Shown here piece after piece: positions 36,841 to 47,360 of a stretch of 64,000 bases of DNA. The stretch comes from Leptolyngbya sp. KIOST-1. Lineage in GTDB: Bacteria; Cyanobacteriota; Cyanobacteriia; Phormidesmidales; Phormidesmidaceae. The notes beneath the pieces are model-generated. The model saw nothing but the letters and a program-made list of their open reading frames with translations. It was not told the DNA's origin and made no database searches. The position numbers were made by a program, and so were the translations under genes. The stretch covers positions 2,542,001-2,606,000 of the forward strand of contig NZ_JQFA01000002.1 of the NCBI RefSeq assembly GCF_000763385.1, read 5' to 3'. How positions within the stretch are numbered: the stretch's first letter is position 1; the number at the start of each line of letters is the position of its first letter.

Positions 36841-37227
36841 ATGAAGCCTCCTGCCGCCCCGGTCGTGCGCCCCACCCCCAGTCCCCTGGCTACATCGTCG
36901 ACGTCCCAGGTAGATGACTCGTTTCGGCGGTGGTATGCCCAGGCGGAGGACTTGGCCAATACCGGCGATTACGCACGGGCCCTCCGCTACTTTCAGGAGG
37001 CGGCTATTGTCTGCCCGGGGGATGTTTCGGTCCTGGTTTACCAGGCTGTGTGCTACATTCACCTGGGGCAGCCGAGTCAGGCGCTGCAGCTGAGCGAGAC
37101 CATCCTGGCGATCGCCCCTGATCACGCCCAGGGCTGGCTGTTTCGAGGCGTCGCCCTGCAGCGGCTGGGGCGCTACCCGGAGGCCTACGCCTGCTTCGCT
37201 CGGGTGAAGCCCAGTGAGCCGGGTTAG
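36841..37227 (+). CDS. Small TPR protein
   Basis: A 128-residue protein: a proline-rich disordered start, then about three TPR units, YAQAEDLANTGDYARALRYF, YQAVCYIHLGQPSQALQLSE and FRGVALQRLGRYPEAYACFA. It is a likely interaction module with no catalytic residues. ATG 36841 is preferred over the upstream open frame, whose residues have no TPR pattern. recQ starts 86 bp downstream. Confidence 0.75.
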   Translation: MKPPAAPVVRPTPSPLATSSTSQVDDSFRRWYAQAEDLANTGDYARALRYFQEAAIVCPGDVSVLVYQAVCYIHLGQPSQALQLSETILAIAPDHAQGWLFRGVALQRLGRYPEAYACFARVKPSEPG

Positions 37228-37313
37228 TTCAGCCATTGTAATGAGTTGAGGGACGATAACTTTTCTCCCAGGAGTACACTTGAACGAGTGAAGCCATCAT
37301 TTGAGCATTGTCT

Positions 37314-39533
37314 ATGGTTGGGGTTGTATCACCGACGGCGGCGTTTCCCTCCCTTGAAACAGCCCTAAAACATCACTTTGGCTACGACCAGTTTCGCCTG
37401 GGGCAGCGCCTCGTCATCGAGGCTGTACTGAAAAACCAGGATGCCCTGGTGATTATGCCCACCGGGGGTGGCAAATCCCTCTGTTACCAACTGCCGGCCC
37501 TGCTGAAGCTGGGGGTGATGGTGGTGGTGTCACCACTGATTGCCCTGATGCAGGACCAGGTGGATAGCCTGGTGGACAACGGGGTGGCCGCCACCTGCCT
37601 GAACAGTTCCCTGGACTACAGCAGCGTTCGCCAGCGGGAGGCTGATCTGCTGGCGGGCAACATTAAGCTGCTCTACGTATCGCCCGAGCGGTTGATGAGT
37701 CCCGGGTTCTTCGACCTGTTGGGGCGGTTGATCCAGTCCGTCGGCGTCAGCGGCTTTGCCATCGACGAAGCCCACTGTGTGTCGGAGTGGGGCCACGACT
37801 TTCGGCCCGAGTACCGGCAGTTGTCAGTGCTGCGGGAGAGGTTTCCACAAATTCCGGTGATGGCGCTAACCGCTACGGCGACCGAGCGGGTGCGGGTGGA
37901 TATTGCCCAGCAGCTGCGCCTGCGCGATCCGCTGGTGCAGGTGTCGAGCTTCAACCGCCCCAATCTTTTTTATGAGGTGCGGCCCAAGGGGGGGGAGCGG
38001 GAGGGCTACCAGCAGCTGTTAAGCCAGGTGAAGCAGCACCAGGGGTCGGGCATCATCTACTGTCTGAGCCGGAAGCGGGTCAACGAACTGGCCGAAAAGC
38101 TGACCGCCGACGGAGAGTCGGTGCTGCCCTACCACGCGGGGCTGAGCGACGACGTGCGGCGGGAAAATCAAACCCGCTTCATTCGCGACGACGTGCGGCT
38201 AATGGTGGCCACAGTGGCTTTTGGCATGGGCATCAACAAGCCCGACGTGCGGTTTGTCATCCACTACGACATCCCCCGCAATATCGAGGGCTACTACCAG
38301 GAGAGCGGGCGGGCCGGGCGCGACGGCGAACCGGCTCACTGCACCCTGTACCTGGCCCCTGGGGACATCGCTACAGCCAAGTATCTAATTAGCCAGAAGC
38401 CGGACGAAAACGAGCAGCGCATTGCTGCCCAGCAGCTCAACCAGATGGTGGACTACGCCGAGACTACGGTGTGCCGCCGCCGGGTGCAGCTGAGCTATTT
38501 TGGCGAGATTCTGGGCGAGACCATGGAGGGGCTGTGCCACCAGTGCGACAACTGCACCAACCCGCCGCCGATTGAAGATTGGACCATTGAGGCCCAAAAG
38601 TTTCTCTCCTGCGTGGCCCGCTGCCAGGAGCGCTTTGGCATGGCCCACATCATCGATGTGCTGCGGGGCTCTAAAAAGCAAAAAATCCTGGATCTCCGCC
38701 ACGACCAGCTCTCCACCCACGGCATTGGCAAGGATCGTTCAGTGGAGGAGTGGCGGCTGCTGGGGCGATCGCTGCTGCACCAGCGCCTGGTGGATCAGAC
38801 CACCGATGGCTATCCGGTGCTCAGGCTCAACGCCGCCAGCTGGCAGGTGCTGCGGCAGCAACTGGCGGTGCAGGTGGCGGTGCCGAAGGACTTTGTCTCT
38901 GGCCCTGCCGACGAGGTTCCGGCAGACGGCCCCGAGATGCTGCAACTGCTGCGCGTCCTCAAGGATCTGCGCAAAAAACTGGCCGACCAGCAGAATGTCC
39001 CTCCCTACGTGGTGTTCCCCGAAAGTGCCCTGCGACAGATGGCCCAAACCCGACCCCAAACCCTGGCGGCCTTTGGCCAGGTTTCGGGGGTGGGCAACCG
39101 TAAGCTGGAGCAGTACGGTCAGGTGTTTACCGACGCCATTCGTCAGTTCTGCGCCGACTACGGCCTGGAGTCTGACCCAGGGGCAACGCGATCGCGATCG
39201 CGTCCAGCCAGGGAACGCCGCCAGGCGGTGGGCGAAACCCATCGCCACACCCTGGAACTCCACCGGCTGGGACTCTCTATCGATGAGATCGCTGACCAGA
39301 GAGGCCTCAGCCCCAGGACCATTGCCAGCCACCTGGAACTACTGATTGGCCAGGGAGAAACGGTAGATGTCGATCGGCTGGTCAGCGCCGACCGCCAGCG
39401 GGCCATTGTGGATGTGCTGATGGAACTGGAGAACGGATCGCTGACGGAGATGCGCGATCGCCTCGGTTCCGCCTACAGCTACGAGGACATTCGCCTGGTG
39501 CGTGCCGCCTGGCAGCGGTCGCAATCCAGCTAA
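37314..39533 (+). CDS. recQ: ATP-dependent DNA helicase RecQ
   Basis: RecQ unwinds DNA 3'-to-5' in recombination and replication repair. Walker A MPTGGGKS is at residues 48-55, the DEAH box lies in FAIDEAHCVSEWGHDFRPEY, motif VI is YQESGRAGRDGEP, the zinc-binding part contains CRRRVQ...CHQCDNC, and an HRDC domain follows near PETLAAF-like sequence (PQTLAAFGQVSGVGNRKLEQ). The C-terminal helix-turn-helix extension (LSIDEIADQRGLSPRTIASH) is typical of longer RecQ proteins. ATG 37314 is preferred over TTG 37308. Confidence 0.96.
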   Translation: MVGVVSPTAAFPSLETALKHHFGYDQFRLGQRLVIEAVLKNQDALVIMPTGGGKSLCYQLPALLKLGVMVVVSPLIALMQDQVDSLVDNGVAATCLNSSLDYSSVRQREADLLAGNIKLLYVSPERLMSPGFFDLLGRLIQSVGVSGFAIDEAHCVSEWGHDFRPEYRQLSVLRERFPQIPVMALTATATERVRVDIAQQLRLRDPLVQVSSFNRPNLFYEVRPKGGEREGYQQLLSQVKQHQGSGIIYCLSRKRVNELAEKLTADGESVLPYHAGLSDDVRRENQTRFIRDDVRLMVATVAFGMGINKPDVRFVIHYDIPRNIEGYYQESGRAGRDGEPAHCTLYLAPGDIATAKYLISQKPDENEQRIAAQQLNQMVDYAETTVCRRRVQLSYFGEILGETMEGLCHQCDNCTNPPPIEDWTIEAQKFLSCVARCQERFGMAHIIDVLRGSKKQKILDLRHDQLSTHGIGKDRSVEEWRLLGRSLLHQRLVDQTTDGYPVLRLNAASWQVLRQQLAVQVAVPKDFVSGPADEVPADGPEMLQLLRVLKDLRKKLADQQNVPPYVVFPESALRQMAQTRPQTLAAFGQVSGVGNRKLEQYGQVFTDAIRQFCADYGLESDPGATRSRSRPARERRQAVGETHRHTLELHRLGLSIDEIADQRGLSPRTIASHLELLIGQGETVDVDRLVSADRQRAIVDVLMELENGSLTEMRDRLGSAYSYEDIRLVRAAWQRSQSS

Positions 39534-39538
39534 TGGCG

Positions 39539-39997
39539 TCAATGAGAAGGACCCGACAGGTCCAGGGTACTCAGCAGCTCCACCAGTCGGTCAGGATTGG
39601 TCAAATACAGGTAGCCCACCAGGGTTTCAAAGCCCGTCGCCTGCTGATAAATTTGGCTATCAATCCGCCGCGGGCCGCGGGATGACGCATTTCGGCCTCG
39701 GCGGAGCCAGTCCTGCTCGGCTTCGCTCAGCAGCGGCAGGAGCTGCTGCACCCGTTGGGCCTGTTGTTCAGCCCGCACCTGATTCACCACCTGCTGATGA
39801 AAAGCCTGAATACGCTTGGGCGGCAACAAAAAACTGCCCCTTACGAACAGCTCGTAAACTGCATCGCCGATGTAGGCCAGAGCCACGGGGGATAGCGCGT
39901 TGATCTGCTCCGGAGATAGGGCCATAGCAGCACAGCGATCGCCAAATTGAAGCAGCGATGCCAGGCTGGAAGCATTGGGGGCGGGCGGTTCAGCCAC
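39539..39997 (-). CDS. mrnC: Mini-ribonuclease III (MrnC)
   Basis: Mini-III is an RNase III domain without the dsRNA-binding domain; in Bacillus it matures 23S rRNA. The signature ALAYIGDAVYELFVRGSFLL is the RNase III catalytic helix, and the later FETLVGYLYLTNPDRL block supplies the second conserved acidic region. The 152-residue length fits. It converges with recQ with a 5-bp gap. Confidence 0.88.
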   Translation of the reverse strand: MAEPPAPNASSLASLLQFGDRCAAMALSPEQINALSPVALAYIGDAVYELFVRGSFLLPPKRIQAFHQQVVNQVRAEQQAQRVQQLLPLLSEAEQDWLRRGRNASSRGPRRIDSQIYQQATGFETLVGYLYLTNPDRLVELLSTLDLSGPSH

Positions 39998-40032
39998 GGG
40001 TATCTCTGGCTAAGGCCAATGGGGCGCGCAGG

Positions 40033-40410
40033 CTATTCGCTGGGTGGGTTATCTAGATTGGCGATCGCATCTTCCACCGAAGGCTGGAGCGACAGAAATT
40101 TCTCTAGCCGCACCAGCTTAACGGTTTGGGTCACGCGGGGGTTGGTGACCACCTGCACGGTGCCCCCTTCGGTAGTGGCTTTTTTCACGAGCTGCACCAG
40201 CGCACCCAGTCCAGAACTATCGACAAAATCGATAGCCGCCAGATCAAGGATAATATTGGTCGGCCCGGCATCGACGTACTTGGTCATTGCCTTGCGAAAG
40301 GCAGGTTCCGAGAACGCGTCCAGAAGGCCGGTGAGGCGAAACAGTTGGTAGGTTCCCCTGACATCGCGAGTGCCTCGTAAACTTACGGTCAGGGTTAGAG
40401 ATTCAGCGAT
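40033..40410 (-). CDS. STAS-domain anti-sigma factor antagonist, apparent ATC start
   Basis: The STAS domain of anti-anti-sigma proteins is phosphorylated on Ser by HPK-type kinases. The motif DFVDSSGLGALVQ carries the target serine. The first in-frame ATG (40287) would cut off the first strand and helix, TVSLRGTRDVRGTYQLFRLT then GLLDAFSEPAFRKAM, which are clearly part of the family. No ATG, GTG or TTG lies between the upstream in-frame stop and that segment. A strong GAGGAGG sits six bases before an ATC at 40410. I therefore assign ATC as the likely start, giving 125 residues. Confidence 0.75.
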   Translation of the reverse strand: MAESLTLTVSLRGTRDVRGTYQLFRLTGLLDAFSEPAFRKAMTKYVDAGPTNIILDLAAIDFVDSSGLGALVQLVKKATTEGGTVQVVTNPRVTQTVKLVRLEKFLSLQPSVEDAIANLDNPPSE

Positions 40411-40635
40411 GGGAAACCTCCTCGGTGCTCCAGTTCGACGTTAAATATAGGTCACGATACCACTGCCTGCAAGGGGTGAAACCGTACGGGTAAACCGTAA
40501 TGTTTGAAGCCAAGTCAAACCTGAAACCAGCCCGGAACAAACGCCCCAATGTAGACAGATAGCATATAGCGGTTTGGCCAATTTTTACCAGATCCTGCCA
40601 GAAAATGCCGGGGTTTAGGGCCGAAAGCTCAACTT

Positions 40636-41814
40636 CTAAATGGACTTGTTGTGAAGCGGCAAGAGCTGCTCACGGTGGCTACGCATTGTGTCTACAAACT
40701 TAGCAAACAGATAGTCGGCATCGTGGGGGCCAGGGCTGGCCTCCGGGTGGTACTGCACCGAGAATAGGGGCAGGGTCTTGTGGGCCAGCCCGGCCACGGT
40801 CTGATCGTTCAAGTTGAGGTGGGTCACGGTGACGGTGTCCTGGGGAATGGAGGTGGCATCGAGGGCGAAACCGTGATTTTGGCTGGTAATCTCGACCTGA
40901 CGTTCCAGGCCACAGGGCTGGTTCAGCCCCCGGTGCCCAAACCGCAGCTTGAAGGTCGAAGCCCCCAGAGACAGCCCTAGAATCTGGTGGCCCATACAGA
41001 TGCCAAACGTGGGCAGCGAGTAGTCCAGGAGAGCCTGCACCAGTTCCGGCGCTTTGGTCACCGCCGCTGGGTCGCCGGGGCCGTTGGAGAGAAAAATACC
41101 GTCGGGCCGATAGCTCATGATTTGCTCGGCGGTGGTGCTGGCCGGAACCACAATCACCCGACAGCCGTAGCTGGCCAGGCGGCGCAGAATGTTGCGCTTG
41201 ACGCCAAAATCAACCGCCACAACCGTAAGCGGAGCCTGGTCGCCGGAGACCGGTGCCGCGGGGCCAAACTCCCAGACCGGGTCGGTGCCCTGGGTCCATT
41301 CGTAGACCTGCGGAGTGGTCACCTCATCGACCAGATTGAGACCGGCCATTGGGGGGGCATCCTGCAGCTGGCGCAGCAGCTCCTGGGGGTCGAGCACGGT
41401 GGTGGAAATGGCCCCATTCATGGCCCCAGCCGTACGCAGTTTGCGGGTCAGGGCGCGGGTGTCGATGCCAAAGATGCCGGGAATTTTGTGGGTCTTGAGG
41501 TAGTTGGGCAGCGACTGAGTGGAGCGCCAGTTGCTGGGAATTTCACAGATGTTGCGGGCGATCGCGCCTCGAATATGGGGCCGACTCGACTCCTCATCGT
41601 CGGGGTTGACGCCGGTATTACCCAACTCAGGGTAGGTAAACGTGACAATCTGGCCGCAGTAGCTGGGGTCGGTCATGACTTCTTGATATCCCGTCATGCC
41701 GGTGTTGAAGACAACCTCGCCCATGACGGTGCCCGGTGCTCCAAACGACCAGCCCTGAAACACCGAACCATCGGCCAAAACCAGCACCGCTGGGGGGGCA
41801 TCGGGAAAAACCAT
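40636..41814 (-). CDS. carA: Carbamoyl-phosphate synthase small subunit
   Basis: CarA is the glutaminase subunit that feeds ammonia to CarB for carbamoyl phosphate, used in pyrimidine and arginine synthesis. The N-terminal domain ([20 protein letters not shown]) and the class I amidotransferase domain are present. The catalytic Cys lies in [14 protein letters not shown] and the His/Glu pair in [14 protein letters not shown]. The 392 residues are full length; carB is not in the window. Confidence 0.97.
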   Translation of the reverse strand: MVFPDAPPAVLVLADGSVFQGWSFGAPGTVMGEVVFNTGMTGYQEVMTDPSYCGQIVTFTYPELGNTGVNPDDEESSRPHIRGAIARNICEIPSNWRSTQSLPNYLKTHKIPGIFGIDTRALTRKLRTAGAMNGAISTTVLDPQELLRQLQDAPPMAGLNLVDEVTTPQVYEWTQGTDPVWEFGPAAPVSGDQAPLTVVAVDFGVKRNILRRLASYGCRVIVVPASTTAEQIMSYRPDGIFLSNGPGDPAAVTKAPELVQALLDYSLPTFGICMGHQILGLSLGASTFKLRFGHRGLNQPCGLERQVEITSQNHGFALDATSIPQDTVTVTHLNLNDQTVAGLAHKTLPLFSVQYHPEASPGPHDADYLFAKFVDTMRSHREQLLPLHNKSI

Positions 41815-42168
41815 GGCAGTCTACTCAGCACTACGAATCGCTATTATCCTAAGGCCAAAGGCCGATTTTGAGTATTGCGGGCCAATTAAATAAATCTGCG
41901 TCGGCATGAAATTGGGCAGGGGCAACTGGCCGGTTGACCGTACGCGAGGGGTTGAATTATTGATTCAGACTCATCTCAACAACGCCGATTCTCTGGGTGT
42001 GGTTTTTCGAGAATCGATCGGGCATCCTGACTCCAGTAAAGCTTGAGGGAATTTTTATAGAACCTGGTTTTTCCGGGGATGGGCGGTACCCATCTACAGC
42101 GGCTAAGGCCACGGGGTTAAAGCTAGTATCTTTTTTGTGTGGACATCTCCTCAGGACTCACCAGGGCA
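41815..42168. other. Intergenic region between divergent carA and the protease gene
   Basis: About 350 bp. It contains AT-richer segments (CCAATTAAATAAATC near 41882 and TTTTTATAG near 42052) suited to divergent promoters. No ORF or repeat was recognised. Confidence 0.4.
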
Positions 42169-43038
42169 ATGACTATGGGCAGACCCTCGGCCAGTGGATG
42201 GTTGATTCTCAGCGCGATGACCTGGGGGCTGGTGGGCTGTGGGCTACCGGTTGGGGTCGGGCTCCGGAGCCTTTCAACACCTGCGGAGCGGGCGGTTCCT
42301 GCGCCCATTGTTCCAGGGACAGAGCCAGCCCCAGAGCCAGCTCCCGAACCAGCCCCAGCTGTTCCCCCCGCGGCGGCAGACACCTTTCGCGAAGCCGTCA
42401 ACCGGGCCACTAGCGCGGTGGCCATTGGTCAGTCGGCTCAGTCGAAGGCCGACTGGCAGCTGGCGGCGAGCCGCTGGCAGCAGGCGATCGCCCTGATGGA
42501 GCAGGTGCCCAGCGACAGCCCCAACCACGCCCAGGCCAAAACCAAAGCTCGAGAATACCGGCAGCACCTGGCGGTGGCCCAGAATCGCGTGACCAGTCCC
42601 ATTGCGCCAGCCGCCGCCCAGACCCCGCTAGCCATTGCCCCTGCGGCCCCTCAAGCGGCTCTGCCTGCGGGGCTGGCGGCTCAAATCCCGATCCAGCGGC
42701 GGCAGGGGGGCACCCCCATCGTGGCCGTCACCCTGGGAGCCAGCGGCGGCACCCAGACGTTTCCCATGCTGTTTGACACCGGGGCCACCGGCACCCTGAT
42801 TACCGCTGAAATGGCCCGGGCGGTCGGCGTGACTGTGGTGGGCGAAACCCAGGCCAGAATTGCTGACGGCAGCATCGTGCGTCTACCCATCGGCTACGTG
42901 GATGTGCTGGAACTGGGCGGGCTGCGTCGGGAGCGGGTCAGAGTTGCCATCGGCGGCAGCCACGGGTTGCTGGGGCAGGACATCTACGGTCAGTACGGTA
43001 TCGCTATTGGCTCCCACATGATTCATCTCCACCAGTGA
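42169..43038 (+). CDS. Retropepsin-like aspartyl protease lipoprotein
   Basis: A 289-residue precursor: signal peptide with lipobox LVGC-G near residues 22-27, a Pro/Ala-rich linker, a helical region (about 85-125, resembling a TPR-like hairpin), and a retropepsin-type domain. The active-site motif is LFDTGATGTLITAEMARAVG, and the flap-strand block is IADGSIVRLPIGYVDVLELG. Single-domain enzymes of this type act as dimers. Substrate is unknown. The start could also be ATG 42139 or 42175. Confidence 0.8.
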   Translation: MTMGRPSASGWLILSAMTWGLVGCGLPVGVGLRSLSTPAERAVPAPIVPGTEPAPEPAPEPAPAVPPAAADTFREAVNRATSAVAIGQSAQSKADWQLAASRWQQAIALMEQVPSDSPNHAQAKTKAREYRQHLAVAQNRVTSPIAPAAAQTPLAIAPAAPQAALPAGLAAQIPIQRRQGGTPIVAVTLGASGGTQTFPMLFDTGATGTLITAEMARAVGVTVVGETQARIADGSIVRLPIGYVDVLELGGLRRERVRVAIGGSHGLLGQDIYGQYGIAIGSHMIHLHQ

Positions 43039-43160
43039 CGGCTGGCCAATCCCCGGCAGCGCGACTGGCAGCTCAGACCATAAACCGATCGCATCACCTG
43101 GTCGGGGGGCGTGGGAATGCGTGAGAATAGGCAGCAGGTTGTCGTGTGTTTCAACGTCCT

Positions 43161-44057
43161 ATGGCTGTTTCTGTCTTGCCCGCCGCCGCTACGGGGCTGA
43201 GTGACCCCACCTCGATCCAGCTGGCGGCCCGGGTGCAGGTTGCGCCGATCGCAACGCCCCTGGGGGAAGTGGCCATTCCCACCGCCCACGTGCCGGCGGA
43301 GAACGATCAGGCCAGCCAGCCCCCCATGCTGCTGATCCACGGGTTCGACAGCTCGCTGTTTGAGTTCCGTCGCCTGCTGCCGCTGCTGACCACCCCTACC
43401 TGGGCTGTGGACCTGCTGGGGTTTGGCTTCAGCGATCGCGCCCTCTGCCCCAAGCTATCTCCCGGTGCCATCAAGCTGCACCTGCACAGCTTTTGGCAGC
43501 AGCTAATCGACCGTCCGGTGGTGCTGGTGGGCGCGTCCATGGGGGGGGCCGCCGCCATCGACTTTGCCCTCACCTATCCCGAGGCCGTGGCTGGACTGGT
43601 GCTAATCGACGCGGCAGGCTTTGCCGCTGGCCCCGCCATGGGCAACCTGATGGTGCCGCCGCTCGATAGCTGGGCCACGGCCTTTTTGCGTAACCCCAGG
43701 GTGCGCCGCAGCATCAGTCGCCAGGCCTACTTCGACAAAACCCTGGTCACCCCGGATGCTGAACTCTGCGCCGCCCTGCACCTGGATTGCCCCCGGTGGA
43801 AGGAGGCGCTGATTGCCTTTACCAAAAGCGGTGGCTACAACTTTTTGAGCGCCAAAATTGATCAAATTAGCTGCCCTACTCTGATCGTTTGGGGGGAGCA
43901 GGACAAGATCCTGGGCACCAAGGACGCGCACCGGTTTGAAGCTGCGATCGCCGCCAGCAAGCTGGTCTGGATTCCCCAGTGCGGCCATGTCCCCCACCTG
44001 GAGAACCCCCAGGCGACCGCCGCCGCCCTGCTCCCCTTTGTGGAGCAGCTGACTTAG
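43161..44057 (+). CDS. Alpha/beta-hydrolase
   Basis: A 298-residue hydrolase. HGFDSSLFEFRRLLPLL supplies the oxyanion strand, GASMGGAAAIDFAL the nucleophile elbow (Ser), WGEQDKILGTKDA the acid, and CGHVPHLENPQATA the His. It resembles the cyanobacterial/plant hydrolases related to haloperoxidases and pheophytinase-like proteins, but the substrate cannot be assigned. ATG 43161 is chosen over a GTG at 43146. Confidence 0.85.
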   Translation: MAVSVLPAAATGLSDPTSIQLAARVQVAPIATPLGEVAIPTAHVPAENDQASQPPMLLIHGFDSSLFEFRRLLPLLTTPTWAVDLLGFGFSDRALCPKLSPGAIKLHLHSFWQQLIDRPVVLVGASMGGAAAIDFALTYPEAVAGLVLIDAAGFAAGPAMGNLMVPPLDSWATAFLRNPRVRRSISRQAYFDKTLVTPDAELCAALHLDCPRWKEALIAFTKSGGYNFLSAKIDQISCPTLIVWGEQDKILGTKDAHRFEAAIAASKLVWIPQCGHVPHLENPQATAAALLPFVEQLT

Positions 44058-44182
44058 CGATCGCATTGCCCCCAGGACTACGGCAAATTTGTCCCGCATG
44101 TTTCAAAATATGAAGGATAAGGGCGATCGCCTCAGTCCTAGGGCGTGTCACCAATTAGGGCCAAAAGCTCGATATATCAAGC

Positions 44183-44267
44183 TTTGCCACGCCCGACCCA
44201 AACGACAGGCCAGGGGCTGTAACCTTTGATTTTTGTGCGTTTAGCAGCTAATTGATCACAGCCCCTA
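44183..44267 (+). repeat. Structured intergenic repeat family B, copy 1
   Basis: About 85 bp: CCACGCCCGACC, AACGACAGGCCAGGGGCTGT, then GTTTAGCAGCTAATTGAT and ACAGCCCCTAG. The outer AGGGGCTGT pairs with ACAGCCCCT around a loop of about 34 bases. Copies 2 and 3 are at 50163-50234 (+) and 53305-53390 (-). Here it ends about 50 bp before gcvP. Confidence 0.8.
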
Positions 44268-44318
44268 GCATCAGACCTATTCCTTAAAGTCCTTTTTTGG
44301 AGCCATCCGCAGACGGGT

Positions 44319-47255
44319 ATGACACAACTTTCCCCAGAGCCCAGCACCCTTGACGCCAACACCTCGCCCCACAGCCCCAACGGCAGGGTATCTCCTCATG
44401 CGATCGCCGGGCCGCTGAGCTCCTTTGTGGCCCGCCACCTGGGGCCCGACGCTGGCGACACCAAGGCCATGCTGAAGGCGCTGGGCTACTCCTCCCTGGA
44501 TGAACTGATCGAGGCCACGGTGCCCGCCACCATTCGGTTCCAGCAGCCCCTCAAGCTGCCCCAGGGGTGGAGCGAGGCCGCCGCTCTGGAACACCTCAAA
44601 GGCATTGCCGCTCAAAACCAAGTGTGGCGATCGTACCTGGGTCTGGGCTACGCCAACACCCTCACCCCGGCGGTGATTCAGCGCAACGTGCTTGAGAACC
44701 CCGGCTGGTACACCCAGTACACCCCTTACCAGCCCGAAATTGCCCAGGGCCGGCTGGAGGCGCTGCTCAATTTCCAAACCCTGGTCACCGACCTTACCGG
44801 CATGGAAATCGCCAATGCCTCCCTGCTCGACGAAGGTACTGCCGCCGCCGAGGCCATGACCCTGGCCTTTAACGCCCGCAAGCAAAAAGACGCCAAAACC
44901 TTCTGGGTCTCTGCCGCCTGCCATCCCCAAACCATCGATGTAGTCAAGACCCGCGCCCAGCCCCTGGGCATTGAGGTGGTGGTGGCCGACCACCGCCAGT
45001 TCAACTTCGAGACCCCTGTGTTTGGGGTGTTGCTGCAGTACCCCGCCAGCGATGGTGCTATCTACGACTATGAGGAATTCGTAGCCCTGGCCCACGCTGC
45101 CAAGGCTCTGGTCACCGTCGCCGCCGATCTGCTCAGCCTCACCCTGCTGCGCCCCCCCGGCGAATTTGATGCCGATATCGTGGTGGGTAGCACCCAGCGC
45201 TTTGGCGTTCCCCTGGGCTACGGTGGCCCCCACGCTGCCTACTTTGCCACCCGCAATACCTTTGCCCGCAAGCTGCCCGGTCGCCTGGTGGGGGTCTCCA
45301 AAGACACCTACGGCAACCCCGCCCTGCGCTTGACCCTGCAAACCCGCGAACAGCACATCCGCCGCGATGCCGCCACCAGCAACATCTGCACAGCCCAGGT
45401 GCTGCTGGCAATCATGGCCAGCATGTACGCGGTCTACCACGGGCCGGAGGGGCTCCGGGCGATCGCAGCCCGCATTCACCACCACACCCAGACCCTGGCC
45501 AATGCCCTGGTCGCTGCGGGCTACACCCTCGCCACCGAACCTGTCTTTGACACCCTCCGCGTCACCGTCGGCGACGCCCAGGCAGACATCCTCACCCGTG
45601 CCAAAGCCCATCGCATCAACCTGCGGGCACTGGACGGCGAAACCCTGGTGGTGGCCCTCGACGAAACCGTCACCGACCCGGATCTGCAAGACCTGATCAC
45701 CGTCTTCACCGGCAACCCACCCACCCATCCACCCTCCCACTCTTCCACTCCCCCACTCCCCCACTCCCTCCGCCGCACCACCCCCTACCTCACCCACCCC
45801 ACATTTCACCGCTACCACTCCGAAACCGAGATGCTGCGGTACCTGCATCGCCTGCAAAACCGGGATCTCTCCCTGGCGACGGCGATGATTCCGCTGGGCT
45901 CCTGCACCATGAAGCTCAACGCCACCGCCGAAATGGTGCCGATTACCTGGCCCGAGTTTGGCCAAATTCACCCCTTTGCACCGGCTGAGCAAACCGGGGG
46001 CTACCGTCAGCTGTTCGCTGATTTAGAAAACTGGCTGTCCGAAATTACCGGATTCGACGGCGTTTCGCTCCAGCCCAATGCCGGAGCCCAGGGGGAGTAC
46101 ACAGGCCTGCTGGTGATCCGCGAGTACCATCGGCAGCGGGGCGATACTCACCGCAACATCTGTTTGATTCCCCAGTCGGCCCACGGCACGAATCCCGCCA
46201 GCGCGGTGATGGCGGGGATGCAGGTGGTGGCTGTGACCTGCGACGAGGAAGGCAACATTGACCTGGCCGACCTCAGGGCCAAGGCTGAAAAGCACAGCGC
46301 CAATCTGGCTGCCCTGATGGTCACCTACCCCTCTACCCACGGCGTCTTTGAGGCGGGGATTGCCGAAATCTGCGCGATCGTCCACGACCACGGGGGGCAG
46401 GTGTATATGGATGGGGCCAACATGAATGCCCAGGTGGGCCTCTGCCGCCCCGCCGACTTTGGGGCCGATGTCTGCCACCTCAACCTGCACAAGACCTTCT
46501 GCATTCCCCACGGAGGCGGTGGCCCCGGGGTGGGCCCCATCGGCGTGAAGGCCCACCTGGTGCCCTACCTGCCGGGTCACGGCCTGGTCGCTGGGGTGGG
46601 CGGTCACCAGGGGATTGGCGCGGTGACCTCAGCTCCCTGGGGCAGCGCCAGCATTCTGCCCATCTCATGGATGTATATCGCCATGATGGGCAGCGCGGGG
46701 CTGCAGCGGGCCACGGAGGTGGCCATTCTCAATGCCAACTACATCGCCCAACGCCTGACCGGGCACTACGACATTCTCTATACCGGCCAGAACGGGCGCG
46801 TGGCCCACGAGTGCATTCTCGACCTGCGGCCCTTCAAGAAATCCGCCGATATCGGCGTCGAGGATGTGGCCAAACGCCTGATTGACTACGGCTTTCACCC
46901 GCCGACGATGTCGTGGCCGGTGGCCGGTACGCTGATGGTAGAACCCACCGAAAGCGAGTCGAAGGCGGAGCTAGACCGCTTCTGCGACGCGATGATCGCC
47001 ATCCGCGAAGAGATTCGGTCGATCGAGACGGGCCAGAGCGATCGCGACCACAACCCGCTCAAACACGCCCCCCACACCGCCGCCGACCTGGTAGCAGACT
47101 GGAATCGCCCCTACAGCCGCGAGCAGGCGGTGTTTCCAACCCCGTTTACCCGCAGCGCCAAGTTTTGGCCCGCGGTAAATAGGATTGACCAGGCCTACGG
47201 CGATCGCAACTTGATCTGCTCCTGCGTCGGCATGGAGGCCTACAGTGAATCCTAG
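44319..47255 (+). CDS. gcvP: Glycine dehydrogenase (decarboxylating), P-protein
   Basis: The P-protein of the glycine cleavage system decarboxylates glycine with pyridoxal phosphate and passes the aminomethyl group to lipoyl-H-protein, recycling photorespiratory glycine. The fused two-half form of 978 residues is complete. [20 protein letters not shown] opens the first half, and the PLP lysine is in [20 protein letters not shown]. At about residue 467 an extra Pro/His/Ser-rich stretch ([18 protein letters not shown]) interrupts the inter-domain linker. It is encoded by a C-rich simple repeat. gcvT and gcvH are not adjacent. Confidence 0.97.
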   Translation: MTQLSPEPSTLDANTSPHSPNGRVSPHAIAGPLSSFVARHLGPDAGDTKAMLKALGYSSLDELIEATVPATIRFQQPLKLPQGWSEAAALEHLKGIAAQNQVWRSYLGLGYANTLTPAVIQRNVLENPGWYTQYTPYQPEIAQGRLEALLNFQTLVTDLTGMEIANASLLDEGTAAAEAMTLAFNARKQKDAKTFWVSAACHPQTIDVVKTRAQPLGIEVVVADHRQFNFETPVFGVLLQYPASDGAIYDYEEFVALAHAAKALVTVAADLLSLTLLRPPGEFDADIVVGSTQRFGVPLGYGGPHAAYFATRNTFARKLPGRLVGVSKDTYGNPALRLTLQTREQHIRRDAATSNICTAQVLLAIMASMYAVYHGPEGLRAIAARIHHHTQTLANALVAAGYTLATEPVFDTLRVTVGDAQADILTRAKAHRINLRALDGETLVVALDETVTDPDLQDLITVFTGNPPTHPPSHSSTPPLPHSLRRTTPYLTHPTFHRYHSETEMLRYLHRLQNRDLSLATAMIPLGSCTMKLNATAEMVPITWPEFGQIHPFAPAEQTGGYRQLFADLENWLSEITGFDGVSLQPNAGAQGEYTGLLVIREYHRQRGDTHRNICLIPQSAHGTNPASAVMAGMQVVAVTCDEEGNIDLADLRAKAEKHSANLAALMVTYPSTHGVFEAGIAEICAIVHDHGGQVYMDGANMNAQVGLCRPADFGADVCHLNLHKTFCIPHGGGGPGVGPIGVKAHLVPYLPGHGLVAGVGGHQGIGAVTSAPWGSASILPISWMYIAMMGSAGLQRATEVAILNANYIAQRLTGHYDILYTGQNGRVAHECILDLRPFKKSADIGVEDVAKRLIDYGFHPPTMSWPVAGTLMVEPTESESKAELDRFCDAMIAIREEIRSIETGQSDRDHNPLKHAPHTAADLVADWNRPYSREQAVFPTPFTRSAKFWPAVNRIDQAYGDRNLICSCVGMEAYSES
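45716..45771. repeat. C-rich simple repeat inside gcvP
   Basis: CCCACCCATCCACCCTCCCA then repeated CTCCCCCACTCC units. It is translated in frame and has the same character as the intergenic repeat at 3576-3648 read from the other strand. Confidence 0.75.
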
Positions 47256-47360
47256 GCGGCGGGTTTTGGAGCCGAGGCACGAACCAACCACAAGTTGAGG
47301 CTTCGATCCTAATATCTAGAGTGACTAGCTGTTCTGTAGATTCCTGTAGGCTCCGTGTCC

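Noticed and set aside
37270-37290. AGTACACTTGAAC upstream of recQ as a LexA site
   Set aside because: The second half does not fit the cyanobacterial AGTAC-N4-GTWCY pattern.
44277-45992. 571-codon open frame on the minus strand
   Set aside because: It is antisense to gcvP, rich in Gly/Val/Ala, and has no family pattern; it is a shadow of the GC-rich gcvP reading frame.
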